Below the pieces are notes generated by a model. It saw only the letters and a program-made list of their open reading frames with translations. It did not search any database and was not told the origin of the DNA. Below are positions 1 through 7,209 of a DNA stretch of 11,300 nt, piece by piece. Each line of letters begins with the position of its first letter. The stretch's first letter is position 1. The position numbers and the translations under genes are program-made. Source of the stretch: DAOUAJ01 sp034433615 (GTDB lineage Bacteria > Chloroflexota > Anaerolineae > DUEN01); contig DAOUAJ010000414.1 of NCBI GenBank assembly GCA_034433615.1, positions 1 to 11,300 on the forward strand, read 5' to 3'.

Positions 1-819
1 CACCAGCCCCACCACGCCCGGCCAGTTATCCACCAGCCGCGCCAGCGCCTGCAGAAACAGGTCTTGCCCCTTCCACGACACCAGCCGCCCCAGGGTGGCG
101 ACCACTAAAGCCTCCTCCGGGAGATCCAAAGTGCGGCGCACCTGGCTCCGATCCACTGTAACATCAAACACAGCCGGCTCGACACCATTGTACACCACCA
201 CGCCGCGTTCTGGCGCGATCCCCTGTGCCTGATACGCCTGCTGGATGGCCCGACTGATGTAAATGAAGCAGTGCACCCGGCTGGCCAGCCAGCGATCTCT
301 CTGGCCCAGTTGATCGAAGCTGCGCACGTGGCAAAGGCACGGTCGGCCCAGCCAAGCCGCGGCCAGCACCCCCGGCCGGCTCATGGTCAGCGAATCGTTC
401 AGATGCACCAGGTCAGCCTCAACCTCTCGCATGATCCGGGCCAACGCCCTGGCTTGAGGCCATAGCCGGGTGACCAGCCGCCGCCCCTCGCGGGCCACGC
501 CCCACACCCTGGCAAACCACGGCCAGCGCCACAGGTGCCCTGTCATGGAGCCAGCGGCTACTCGTCGCCCCAGCGTCCGTGCTGACGGTGCTTTTATGCC
601 GGTCTCCACTCGCCATACCGGCACTCCCAACGTCTCAAAGCGGTCGGCGTCGGGGTTGCACGCTGCCAACGCCACCGTCGGCTCCCACCGGCTGCGGTCC
701 AGGTGCTTCAGCAACAGGAGCAGGCTGTTGATGCTGCCGCCACTGCCGGGGGACAGGTCCACGTAGAGGACGCGACGGACCCCCGACTTAGCCAGCTCCG
801 CCCCGCAATCACGAGGCAC
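1..819 (-). CDS. GT4-type glycosyltransferase, partial (C-terminus beyond the left edge)
   Basis: The reading frame stays open from a GTG at 817-819 to the window edge, giving 273 visible residues of a GT-B fold glycosyltransferase. Such enzymes transfer a sugar from a nucleotide donor to a lipid-linked acceptor in the cytosol. The N-terminal domain begins with RVLYVDLSPGSGGS (residues 16-29), the glycine-rich first beta-alpha turn of GT4 enzymes. HLND (139-142) and YISRAIQQAY (187-196) follow. The linker VVYNGVEPAVF (208-218) leads into the donor-binding domain with GRLVSWKGQDLFLQAL (244-259). The frame ends inside that second domain, so roughly 100 residues are missing. The start lies inside the end of the Wzz-like gene (11-nt overlap), with AGGG nine bases upstream. 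An in-frame GTG at 823-825 directly follows an in-frame stop and is the only earlier start. Sugar specificity cannot be read from the sequence. Confidence 0.9.
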   Translation of the reverse strand, partial: MPRDCGAELAKSGVRRVLYVDLSPGSGGSINSLLLLLKHLDRSRWEPTVALAACNPDADRFETLGVPVWRVETGIKAPSARTLGRRVAAGSMTGHLWRWPWFARVWGVAREGRRLVTRLWPQARALARIMREVEADLVHLNDSLTMSRPGVLAAAWLGRPCLCHVRSFDQLGQRDRWLASRVHCFIYISRAIQQAYQAQGIAPERGVVVYNGVEPAVFDVTVDRSQVRRTLDLPEEALVVATLGRLVSWKGQDLFLQALARLVDNWPGVVGLV

Positions 820-2053
820 GGTCACTCACCCTGCCAGGCGTCCAACGCGCCCGGCCTGGCCGCCATAGCGTCTCTAAAAATTCCAGGAGGAAGGCCAACA
901 CACCTCCTGCCAGAATGCTGACCACAGCGCCTACCAGGGCAATCGCTCTCCAGCGAGGGGGGGCTGGCTGCGCCGGTGGCTGCGCCGGTTCCACCACCTG
1001 CAAGTAGCCCAGGCTGAGCGCCTGGCTCTGCTTCAATGCTGCCTCGTTCGCCTTACGCTGCAAAAACTCGTAGTTGGAACGAGCCTGATCCGCCGCCACC
1101 TGCAGGGTGTCTAACTCAGCCGTCAGCCCCAGCAGCGCCGCCAGGTCCGTATCGCGCCGGGCTGCCAGTTGCTCGTACTCTGTGGCCGCCACTCGTTGCG
1201 AGGCTGCCGTCGCGCTTTGGGCTGCCGCCAAAGCCCGGTAGTTGCGCGCCTGCTGGCGGTAGTACTCCTCGTCGTCCTGGGCCCGGCGTAGGGCCGTCTC
1301 GTCTCCCGTCGTCCGCGCTGTGGCCGCCTGGCGTGCCGCCGTCTCCGCCGCCTCGTCCATGTCGCGCGCCAGTGCATCGTATGTGGATTGCAACGTCTCC
1401 GCCTGCCGCGCCGCGATCAGCGCGTTGTCCCGCTCAAAGCGCAACGAGCGCACCGCATCCTGATATGCCTGGATCTCCCGATCCAGCGAGCCCAGGTTGT
1501 TCTGCAACTTGAATTTGAGCAAGGCATCCTCGGCCGCGGCCAGCGTTTGCTTCGCCTGCTCCAACTGTTGCTGGATGAACTGCCCGCTGACCACGGCCGG
1601 CCGTGAGCGTACCTCACGATAGTACCTGAGCGCGTGCTCGACCACGGTGCTGGCGATGGATTCCGCCTGCTGCGGGCTATCCCCCTCCGCTGAGACGACG
1701 AGGAAGTCGCCATCACGGACCGCGGCGATCCGATCGAGCAGATCGGCGGCACTGATGCCCAGATTGAGCTGAGCGATCGTGCGCAGAGCTACCAGGTCAC
1801 TGGTCACGACGGAGATAAAGTCACTCTGCGTGGCGATGATCTCGTCGGCGGTCGCCACGTTGCGGACCTGAGTAAAGAGCGTGACCTCTTCCGGCTCCAC
1901 GGCCAGCACCTGCAGCCGCACCGAGGCGCGATAGACCGGCCTGGCCGTCAGCGCGCTGTAACCGATAACGCTCATGGTCGCCACAAAAAGAAGCACCATC
2001 ACCCAGAGCCACTTGCGCAAGATGGCTAAGTAACTGAAAGAGTGTTCAGTCAT
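809..2053 (-). CDS. Wzz-type polysaccharide chain-length determinant protein (no kinase domain)
   Basis: The 414-residue product has the layout of polysaccharide co-polymerases (Wzz/GNVR families), which sit in the inner membrane and set polymer length with a Wzy polymerase. A first membrane helix lies at about residues 13-35 after a short cytosolic N-terminus. It is followed by an extracytoplasmic domain of about 320 residues. The stretch 155-345 is rich in Gln, Ala, Glu and Arg with heptad character, consistent with the long coiled-coil arm. A proline-rich segment PAQPPAQPAPP (about 356-367) comes just before the second helix (about 369-389), as expected for this family. A 25-residue basic tail ends the protein. 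There is no Walker A/B or Tyr-rich C-terminus, so the autokinase half of Wzc/BceF-type proteins is absent. The ATG start has AAGGAAC upstream, inside or next to a heptamer repeat array. Its end overlaps the next GT4 gene. Confidence 0.88.
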   Translation of the reverse strand: MTEHSFSYLAILRKWLWVMVLLFVATMSVIGYSALTARPVYRASVRLQVLAVEPEEVTLFTQVRNVATADEIIATQSDFISVVTSDLVALRTIAQLNLGISAADLLDRIAAVRDGDFLVVSAEGDSPQQAESIASTVVEHALRYYREVRSRPAVVSGQFIQQQLEQAKQTLAAAEDALLKFKLQNNLGSLDREIQAYQDAVRSLRFERDNALIAARQAETLQSTYDALARDMDEAAETAARQAATARTTGDETALRRAQDDEEYYRQQARNYRALAAAQSATAASQRVAATEYEQLAARRDTDLAALLGLTAELDTLQVAADQARSNYEFLQRKANEAALKQSQALSLGYLQVVEPAQPPAQPAPPRWRAIALVGAVVSILAGGVLAFLLEFLETLWRPGRARWTPGRVSDRAS

Positions 2054-2062
2054 GCATGTTCC

Positions 2063-2104
2063 TTACGCATTACGAATTACGAATTACGAACTACGCTTTA
2101 CGCA
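2063..2104 (-). repeat. Heptameric tandem repeat array (six units of TNCGTAA type)
   Basis: Read on the minus strand, this is six consecutive 7-bp units: TGCGTAA, AGCGTAG, then TTCGTAA three times, then TGCGTAA. The first two units encode the last residues and the TAG stop of the methyltransferase gene. The rest fill the gap before the Wzz-like gene, whose ribosome-binding AAGGAAC begins in the last unit. Similar heptamer arrays (short tandemly repeated repetitive sequences) are known between genes in filamentous cyanobacteria, and I recall alike sequences in Chloroflexota; that link is from memory. Confidence 0.85.
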
Positions 2105-3074
2105 GGCATAGGGTCAGCTCCGGCATCAAGGCCGTGCCGGGGATGCCCAGCGGTCGCAACACGCCTGCCTCGAACAGCCGGGCCAGCCCCCACACGAGGG
2201 TCTTGACCGCCCGCCGCGCCGATGACTGCCCTGTCCGCGCTAACGAGACCTGAGCTGAGGTGGCGATGTCATCTCCTCTCTCCGCATTGAGACAGACCGC
2301 CCTCTCACCCAACGCCCGCCGAATCTCCCAGTAGGTCGCGCCGCGAATGCCATCAGCCACCAACTGCTCGGCGGTCCGGTCGGGGGTTACCCGGCCGCGC
2401 CAGATCGCGTAACGCCGCGCCAGCCCCAACGACATGTACGGCACCCACCACAACCCCGTGGTATGGTGATCCTGGGGCCACAGCCGATTGGGTGTCTCGC
2501 TGATGATCAGATGTCCCCCTGGCCGCAGCGTGCGCCAGATCTCCCGCAAGTGCACGGCCCGACGCCGAGGCGAGATGTGCTCCAGCACGGCGTTGCACAC
2601 CACCAGATCTACCGCAGCATCCGGCAACGGCAGGTGTGCGGTGCCCGGCGTCTGGTAGATGTGCACTGCCCGCTCCAGCCCAGATTCGAGAACCCGACGG
2701 CGCGCGATGGCGGCGAACGTCGGGTCCGGCTCCACTCCGTGCACCACAGCGGCCCCCAGCCTGGCCAACGCAACGGACGAGGCTCCGCAGCCGCAGCCAA
2801 AGTCCAGCACCCTTTTGCCTGCAATCGGCACAAATCGCTCGATCAGCCGGCCCAGGGGGCGCTCGATATAATCGGGGTTCTCTGCCCGCGCCACCTCATC
2901 CCGCAGCCAGGTCGCCCCCTTGGCTGCCAGGATCATCTCCAGCAACTCCTGGCTGTAGAAGGTGGTGAACTGGCTGTGTTGAGCGACCCCACCGAACCCG
3001 CGTTGCTCACCCGTGATCTCTACGTGACGCAGGCCGTCTCGCTCCTCAATGCGCACCGTCGCTGGCTGGCTCAC
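2091..3074 (-). CDS. Class I SAM-dependent methyltransferase
   Basis: The 327-residue protein carries a Methyltransf_11/25-type Rossmann domain. Motif I is VLDFGCGCGASS (residues 89-100), the acidic residue ending strand 2 lies in HGVEPDP (112-118), and VDLVVCNAVLEHI (155-167) with LRPGGHLIISETPN (183-196) are motifs IV and V/VI. Proteins of this kind in polysaccharide loci usually methylate a sugar, or a chain end in the case of terminator enzymes; the substrate here is unknown. A tail of about 130 residues after the core has no motif I recognise. The start is GTG, overlapping the stop of the upstream glycosyltransferase as GTGA, with GGAGG seven bases before it. The last codons and the stop are supplied by a heptamer repeat array, so the C-terminus may have been altered by repeat insertion. 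Confidence 0.9.
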   Translation of the reverse strand: MSQPATVRIEERDGLRHVEITGEQRGFGGVAQHSQFTTFYSQELLEMILAAKGATWLRDEVARAENPDYIERPLGRLIERFVPIAGKRVLDFGCGCGASSVALARLGAAVVHGVEPDPTFAAIARRRVLESGLERAVHIYQTPGTAHLPLPDAAVDLVVCNAVLEHISPRRRAVHLREIWRTLRPGGHLIISETPNRLWPQDHHTTGLWWVPYMSLGLARRYAIWRGRVTPDRTAEQLVADGIRGATYWEIRRALGERAVCLNAERGDDIATSAQVSLARTGQSSARRAVKTLVWGLARLFEAGVLRPLGIPGTALMPELTLCLRKA

Positions 3075-4258
3075 GCCCGTGCCTCCGTACGCTGCAACGC
3101 CTCAGTGATCAACTCTGAGATCTGCTCCACGCGGGCGTCCCAGTTGTGCCCGGCCACAGCCGCCTGCCGACGACGCCCATGTTCAGGGGTGCGTTCCTCC
3201 AACGCCAGCTCGATCGCGGCCACAGCTTCCTCTGCGTCGCGCACCACATGCACCAGCCCGGGGAACCCGTGCGCGGCCGGGATGTCGGTCGCCACCACCG
3301 GGCGGCCGCAGGCCAGATATTCATACAGCTTCAGCGAGTCAATGTTGCGCGTCCACTCATTGCGTTCGTAAGGCAACAGGCAGACATCGCAAGCCTTAAT
3401 GTGATGCGGAACCTGGGTCACGTCCACCCCGCCCAGCAGGCGCACGTTCGGTAGACCGGCCAGGCCGTCCGCCTTATGTGGCTGGGTGTACAGGCTCAGT
3501 GGCCCCACCAGCGCGATGGTCCAATCCGGCCGGGCCAACGCTACCGCCCGTAGCAGCTCGTAGTCCAGCTTTTCATTTAACACGCCCACGTAGCCCATCA
3601 CCGGGCGCGGCAGATTCGCCATCGCAGCCGGTAAGGCCGGATCGGTGGCTGCCTGAGCAAAGCCCTCCACGTCGGCAGCGTTGGGCACCAGGTAGGTGTG
3701 CGGGTTCAGTGGTCTCTTGGACGCCAGCAGCGCGGGCGAGGTGACCAGCACCAGATCGGCGCGCCGGATCAACGCAGCCTCTTCTCGTCGCACGGTATCT
3801 GGATCGCGCACGGCCACGTAGGCCGAGTACTCGTCCGAGATCTGATAAATCACCAGCCGCTCGCCGCAGGTGCCCACCACGTCCGCCTGATAGTAGCGCG
3901 TTAGCCACAGCAAGGGCCGTCCGAACCCCAGCCGCTGCATGGTACGGCGCATGGCGCGAGCGCGCAGCGCCTGCGTCAGCTCGCCCAGTCGCAAACGCCG
4001 CCCCGCGATCGGCGCGTACACCGGATCTCGATACACCCACAGGTTCTCCCGGACCGGCACGGCCAGAGGACGCCGCAGATCGCGCTAGCCGATCTCCCCT
4101 CGTCGCAACTGACGCAGCACCAAACGCAGGTAGGTACGGGGCTCCACCCACAGGATTTTGTTGCGACGAGCCAGTCGGGTCATGATCTGGTGGCGGTTAC
4201 GCCACAAGTCGTCCCAGGGGCCAGGCGCAAAGCAGAGGATACTCTGTCCCTCAATCAC
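3071..4258 (-). pseudogene. GT4-type glycosyltransferase (TuaH-like) interrupted by an in-frame TAG
   Basis: Two open segments in the same frame, 4088-4258 (57 codons) and 3071-4084, are separated only by a TAG at 4085-4087. Ignoring that codon gives a continuous 395-residue GT-B enzyme of normal length. The first segment has ILCFAPGPWDDLWRNRHQI and ILWVEP, the N-terminal strands of this family. The second has YQISDEYSAY, ADLVLVTSPALLASKR, YLVPNAADVEGF, GYVGVLNEKLD and SLKLYEYLACGRPVVATD (residues 308-325 of the reconstructed protein, including the donor-binding Glu). The start is a GTG overlapping the previous gene's stop as GTGA, with GGAGG ten bases upstream. The earlier in-frame ATG at 4285 lies deep inside that gene. 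A restart at GTG 4060 would drop about 66 residues of the first Rossmann domain. The TAG may be a recent nonsense mutation, a sequencing or assembly error, or less likely recoding; both halves show no other decay. Confidence 0.85.
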
Positions 4259-5376
4259 CGATGAGAATCCTCCACGGCCGGCCATGGGGACGCTAGACCC
4301 TGCCGGCGACGTCGCCGCGCCCGGGCCATAGCCTCCTGATAGGCAGCCAGGTGCTGCCTGGCCAGATCGTTCCAGTCCAGGGCACGGGCGTAGGCCAGCG
4401 CGGCTGTGCCCATCGTCGCCAGGTCCAGCTCACGAGCACGCCCCAACGCAGCGGCCAGCCCGCCCTCACTCTGCGGATCGTACAAGATGCCGCGCTCGTC
4501 GGCCCCTACCAGTCTGGGAAACGGCCCCAGGCGCGGCGCCACGATCGGCCGACCAAAGGAGAACGCCAGCAGCGCGCTGCCGGACGTCACCGCCCGCCGA
4601 TAGGGCAGCACGCAGATGTCGGCTGCATTCATGTAATCCTGCACCTCATCATCTGGAACGTAGCCCACCTGAATGCGCAGACGCGGGTCCGCCGCCCCGC
4701 GGCGCAAGAGACGTTCTACGTAGGCCCCGTCCCGCGGTCGGGCGTTTCCGGCGACGATCAGGCAATCCTGCTCCCGGCCCACACGACGAAAAGCGTCCAG
4801 CAAATCGTCCACCCCCTTGTATGGCCGGATCTGGCCCAAAAACAGGTAGACGAATGCATCCTCCGGCACATCCAGACGGCGGCGAGTCTCTGTTCGCGAG
4901 CGCGTGTTCGGATAGGCGTCGAGGTAATGGCCATGAGGGATCACCCAGACCCTCTCCCGGCGGCGACCCCAGCGCACGCGGCCCACCTCGCGCGCGGTCT
5001 CCGGATCGTGGACGTGGATCACATCGGCGTAACGCAGCAGCCACAGGGTGGCCAGCCAGTCTAGCGCCACCGTGGGCGACTCATGGGGCACCAGGTTATG
5101 AACTGTGTGCACCAGGGCAACGCCCTTCACCTGCAACCCAGACAGCACCTTCAGGAGCGAGAGCAAAGAGCGGGCGCGTCCCCATCTCCCCTCTGCTTGG
5201 TAGAACAGGTTGGGCCAGTGCAGATGGAGCACGTCAATTCGTTCCCCGTGTGCGGCCGCCCACTCTGGCGATAGATCGGCCGTCACCCACCAGTCCAGCC
5301 CCGGTGCCTGAGCCTGCATCGCTTGCCCCAGCAGCGACACGTAAGGATTCTGGGTCACGCGCGTCGCCTGCACCAC
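4255..5376 (-). CDS. GT4-type glycosyltransferase
   Basis: From GTG at 5376 the product is 373 residues, a usual GT4 length, beginning VVQATRVTQNPYVSLL as these enzymes do. The acceptor domain has DVLHLHWPN (48-56), HTVHNLVPHES (90-100) and ADVIHVHD (117-124). The linker VIPHGHYLDAYP (145-156) precedes the donor domain with FLGQIRPYKGVDDLL (179-193) and ICVLPYRRAVTSGSALLAFS (254-273), followed by FGRPIVAP. It probably adds one sugar to a lipid-linked unit in the cytosol. The frame is open back to 5613, but those extra 79 codons run through heptamer repeats and hairpins, resemble no GT N-terminus, and end at the flippase stop. The in-frame GTG at 5376 has AGG six bases upstream. The nearby ATG at 5390 is out of frame. 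The stop overlaps the next gene's GTG. Confidence 0.88.
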   Translation of the reverse strand: MVQATRVTQNPYVSLLGQAMQAQAPGLDWWVTADLSPEWAAAHGERIDVLHLHWPNLFYQAEGRWGRARSLLSLLKVLSGLQVKGVALVHTVHNLVPHESPTVALDWLATLWLLRYADVIHVHDPETAREVGRVRWGRRRERVWVIPHGHYLDAYPNTRSRTETRRRLDVPEDAFVYLFLGQIRPYKGVDDLLDAFRRVGREQDCLIVAGNARPRDGAYVERLLRRGAADPRLRIQVGYVPDDEVQDYMNAADICVLPYRRAVTSGSALLAFSFGRPIVAPRLGPFPRLVGADERGILYDPQSEGGLAAALGRARELDLATMGTAALAYARALDWNDLARQHLAAYQEAMARARRRRRQGLASPWPAVEDSHR

Positions 5377-5398
5377 GCGTAGCCTGCCATGATCTTCA

Positions 5399-5411
5399 CC
5401 GCCGGAGGCGG
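5399..5411. other. GC-rich inverted repeat
   Basis: CCGCC and GGCGG flank a 3-base loop. The hairpin sits about 20 bases before the preferred GTG start of the GT4 gene, so in mRNA it would be in the 5' leader, or within codons if the longer frame is used. A role in translation is possible but unproven. Confidence 0.45.
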
Positions 5412-5460
5412 CGCCACAGTCCACGAAAAATGGTAAAATGGGGCGGTAGGTAGCCTCTCC

Positions 5461-5478
5461 CCTGTGCCCGGCCACAGG
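5461..5478. other. Perfect inverted repeat CCTGTG/CACAGG
   Basis: CCTGTG and CACAGG enclose the loop CCCGGC. The 6-bp stem is perfect but short and is not followed by a T tract on either strand. It may be an mRNA hairpin, an operator-like site, or part of a dispersed intergenic element that also includes the neighbouring segment to about 5510. Confidence 0.45.
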
Positions 5479-5526
5479 ACAAGCAGCCTGCCCTACATGG
5501 CTTGCCGGTCTGCGCAGCAGGGGAGG

Positions 5527-5554
5527 GCTAATGGCTGATCGCTGATCGCTAACT
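5527..5554. repeat. Heptameric tandem repeat (GCTGATC type, four units)
   Basis: On the plus strand four 7-bp units follow each other: GCTAATG, GCTGATC, GCTGATC, GCTAACT. The period is the same as in the 2063-2104 array but the unit sequence differs. The array lies in the non-coding gap and argues against translating that gap as the N-terminus of the GT4 gene. Confidence 0.75.
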
Positions 5555-5613
5555 GCTATTTTCAGACAGCCATAACGAGCGACAAGCAACGGGCTGATTT
5601 CCAAAGCCACCAC

Positions 5614-7083
5614 TTACTCAGTACTCCCAACCACACGACGGTGCAGCCACGGCACAGCGCGCCAGAAGGTGCTCACCTGTCGGCGCAATTCGCCATCGGC
5701 CAGCCAGATCAATGACAGGTAGATCAATCCCATCACCAGGCCGGCCTCCAACAGTCCCACCAGCGGCCGGACCGGTGACAGCGCCTGCGCCGCCCGGCCC
5801 ACCCCTGCCGCAACCAGCGCGCAGATCAACGAGGGGGACACGATCCGCGCATACTCGAAGGCAGATGTGCCCAAAATGGCGTCCACCAGCCAGGCACTGA
5901 TGAGAAAATCCGCCACCGCCACGCCAGCCGACAGTGCGCTCACCCCCACGATCCCGTAGGAGCGGGTGACCGGGTACAGAAGTGCCACCATGGTAGCCAG
6001 CCGCCAGGCGGCGATGTACACCAGCCACTCAGGACGCCCTCCTGCCCGGAAGATGTTGCCCATGTTGGCCGCGATGGAGCGGATAAAGCCGTAGACGGCC
6101 AGCAGTTGCAGCGGCAAGATGGCCGGTGCCCAGGTATCGCCATACAGGATATTCACAAAGTCTGGCGCAAAGACGACTGTGGCGACAGCGATGGGCGCCG
6201 ATAACCAGGTAACGACGCGCACGGTGGCAAAATACATGTGGCTCATCTCGCCTGCCTGGCTCCGTATGCGCGAGAAGGCAGGAAACATGACCTGGTTGAT
6301 GAGCCGGGTGATCTGGGTGGCAGGCAAGTTGGAGACCTTGTAAGCCAGGCTGTAGAACCCCAGCGCCGCGGTGCCCGCCAGCTTGCCGACGAAAGCATCA
6401 TCCACGTTGGTGATAAGGAAGATGAGCACCTGCGAGCTAAAGATGTGCTTGCCGTAGCCGAAGAGCTCACGCGCCGTCGTCCAACTGAATACCAGTCGCG
6501 GCCGCCACAGACAGAACCGCCAGACCAGCAGTGTGCGCAGGCCGCTCTCCACCACCTGGCCGTAGACCAGGCTCCATACGCCAAAGCCGTTGAACGCCAG
6601 GATTATCGAAAGCAGGCTGCCCCCCACGCCGGCCAGCACCTCGGGTGCCATCCGCCGTCGGAAGTCCAGCCCCTTGGATAGGAGCACATAGGGCACCTGC
6701 CCAAAGGAGCCAAGCACCATCGTCAGCGCCAGCACCCGCAGCACCGCGATCAGGCGTGGCTCGTTGAAGAAACCGGCCACGGCCGGCGCCCCCAGCACCG
6801 ACACGGCGTACAAGGCCAGGCTCATGCCGATGATGGTGAAGAAGGCCGTGTGGGTCGCCTCGTCCACATCTTGTTGGCGATAGATCAACGCCGCCCCAAA
6901 GCCCAATTCCTGGAAGAACTGAAGAGAGCTGATGGCGAGCATCGCCATGCCCACCAGGCCGAAGTCGGCCGGGGCCAGGAGCCTGGCCAGGATCAACGTG
7001 GTCAGGAACGAGATCAGGCGCGCAGCAATAGAGGAAACCGCCACCCAAAAGAAGCTGGACGCTACTTGCCGTTTAAGCGTCAT
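5614..7083 (-). CDS. Wzx-type polysaccharide flippase (MOP superfamily)
   Basis: The 489-residue, strongly hydrophobic protein fits the lipopolysaccharide biosynthesis/WzxC-like branch of MOP exporters, which move undecaprenyl-linked repeat units across the inner membrane. The N-terminal signature ARLISFLTTLILARLLAPAD (21-40), continuing FGLVGMAML, followed by LGFGAALIYRQQ, is typical of this group, as is a length near 490 residues with about 12-14 helices. The conserved mid-region YKVSNLPATQITRLINQVMF, the loop between helix bundles, is present. The start is ATG with AGG just upstream. The gene begins 18 bp after the relic toxin frame and is followed by a 237-bp gap. Substrate specificity cannot be inferred. 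No truncation or frameshift is seen. Confidence 0.92.
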   Translation of the reverse strand: MTLKRQVASSFFWVAVSSIAARLISFLTTLILARLLAPADFGLVGMAMLAISSLQFFQELGFGAALIYRQQDVDEATHTAFFTIIGMSLALYAVSVLGAPAVAGFFNEPRLIAVLRVLALTMVLGSFGQVPYVLLSKGLDFRRRMAPEVLAGVGGSLLSIILAFNGFGVWSLVYGQVVESGLRTLLVWRFCLWRPRLVFSWTTARELFGYGKHIFSSQVLIFLITNVDDAFVGKLAGTAALGFYSLAYKVSNLPATQITRLINQVMFPAFSRIRSQAGEMSHMYFATVRVVTWLSAPIAVATVVFAPDFVNILYGDTWAPAILPLQLLAVYGFIRSIAANMGNIFRAGGRPEWLVYIAAWRLATMVALLYPVTRSYGIVGVSALSAGVAVADFLISAWLVDAILGTSAFEYARIVSPSLICALVAAGVGRAAQALSPVRPLVGLLEAGLVMGLIYLSLIWLADGELRRQVSTFWRAVPWLHRRVVGSTE

Positions 7084-7101
7084 ACACCTATCCAGCCTTA
7101 C

Positions 7102-7209
7102 CTACGGGAGTGGCCGCTGACGCACTCGCCCACGTTCGACGACCGTGAACTTCCCTTTCAGATATACACTTTTCAGGGGGAGATCCTCGCCAGCCAAGAA
7201 CCGCATCAT
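7102..7209 (-). pseudogene. Internally deleted DUF5615 (PIN-like) toxin relic
   Basis: A 35-codon frame starts with ATG overlapping the stop of the DUF433 gene as ATGA and ends in TAG. Its first residues, MRFLAGEDLPLKSV (2-15), match the usual N-terminus of DUF5615 PIN-like proteins (MRFLADEN-P-like). Its last residues, FTVVERGRVRQRPLP (21-35), match the usual C-terminus of the same family. The family is normally about 110-120 residues, so around 80 residues between them, including most of the catalytic core, are missing. The frame was kept across the deletion. The Asp and Asn of the usual ADEN motif also read Gly and Asp here. Nuclease activity is therefore very unlikely. Family assignment is from memory of its termini and depends on short matches. 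Confidence 0.72.

Larger units (their letters stand above)
5377..5613. other. Non-coding gap between the flippase and the downstream GT4 gene
   Basis: This 237-bp stretch has an open frame but no protein-like content. It holds a four-unit heptamer repeat (5527-5554), a perfect 6-bp inverted repeat with 6-base loop (5461-5478), a 5-bp GC hairpin with 3-base loop (5399-5411), and an AT-rich patch around 5428-5440. No run of T follows either hairpin on the minus strand, so neither is a standard intrinsic terminator. A promoter for the left-hand cassette could lie here, but I cannot name convincing -35 and -10 boxes. Confidence 0.6.

Noticed and set aside
2463..3371. Plus-strand open frame (302 codons) across a methyltransferase and a glycosyltransferase
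   Set aside because: Antisense to two clear genes and spans their junction; no protein-like features.
4351..5064. Plus-strand open frame (237 codons) opposite the GT4 gene
   Set aside because: Antisense shadow of a strongly supported glycosyltransferase.
5461..5478. Inverted repeat considered as a rho-independent terminator for the flippase gene
   Set aside because: The stem is only 6 bp and no T tract follows it on the minus strand.
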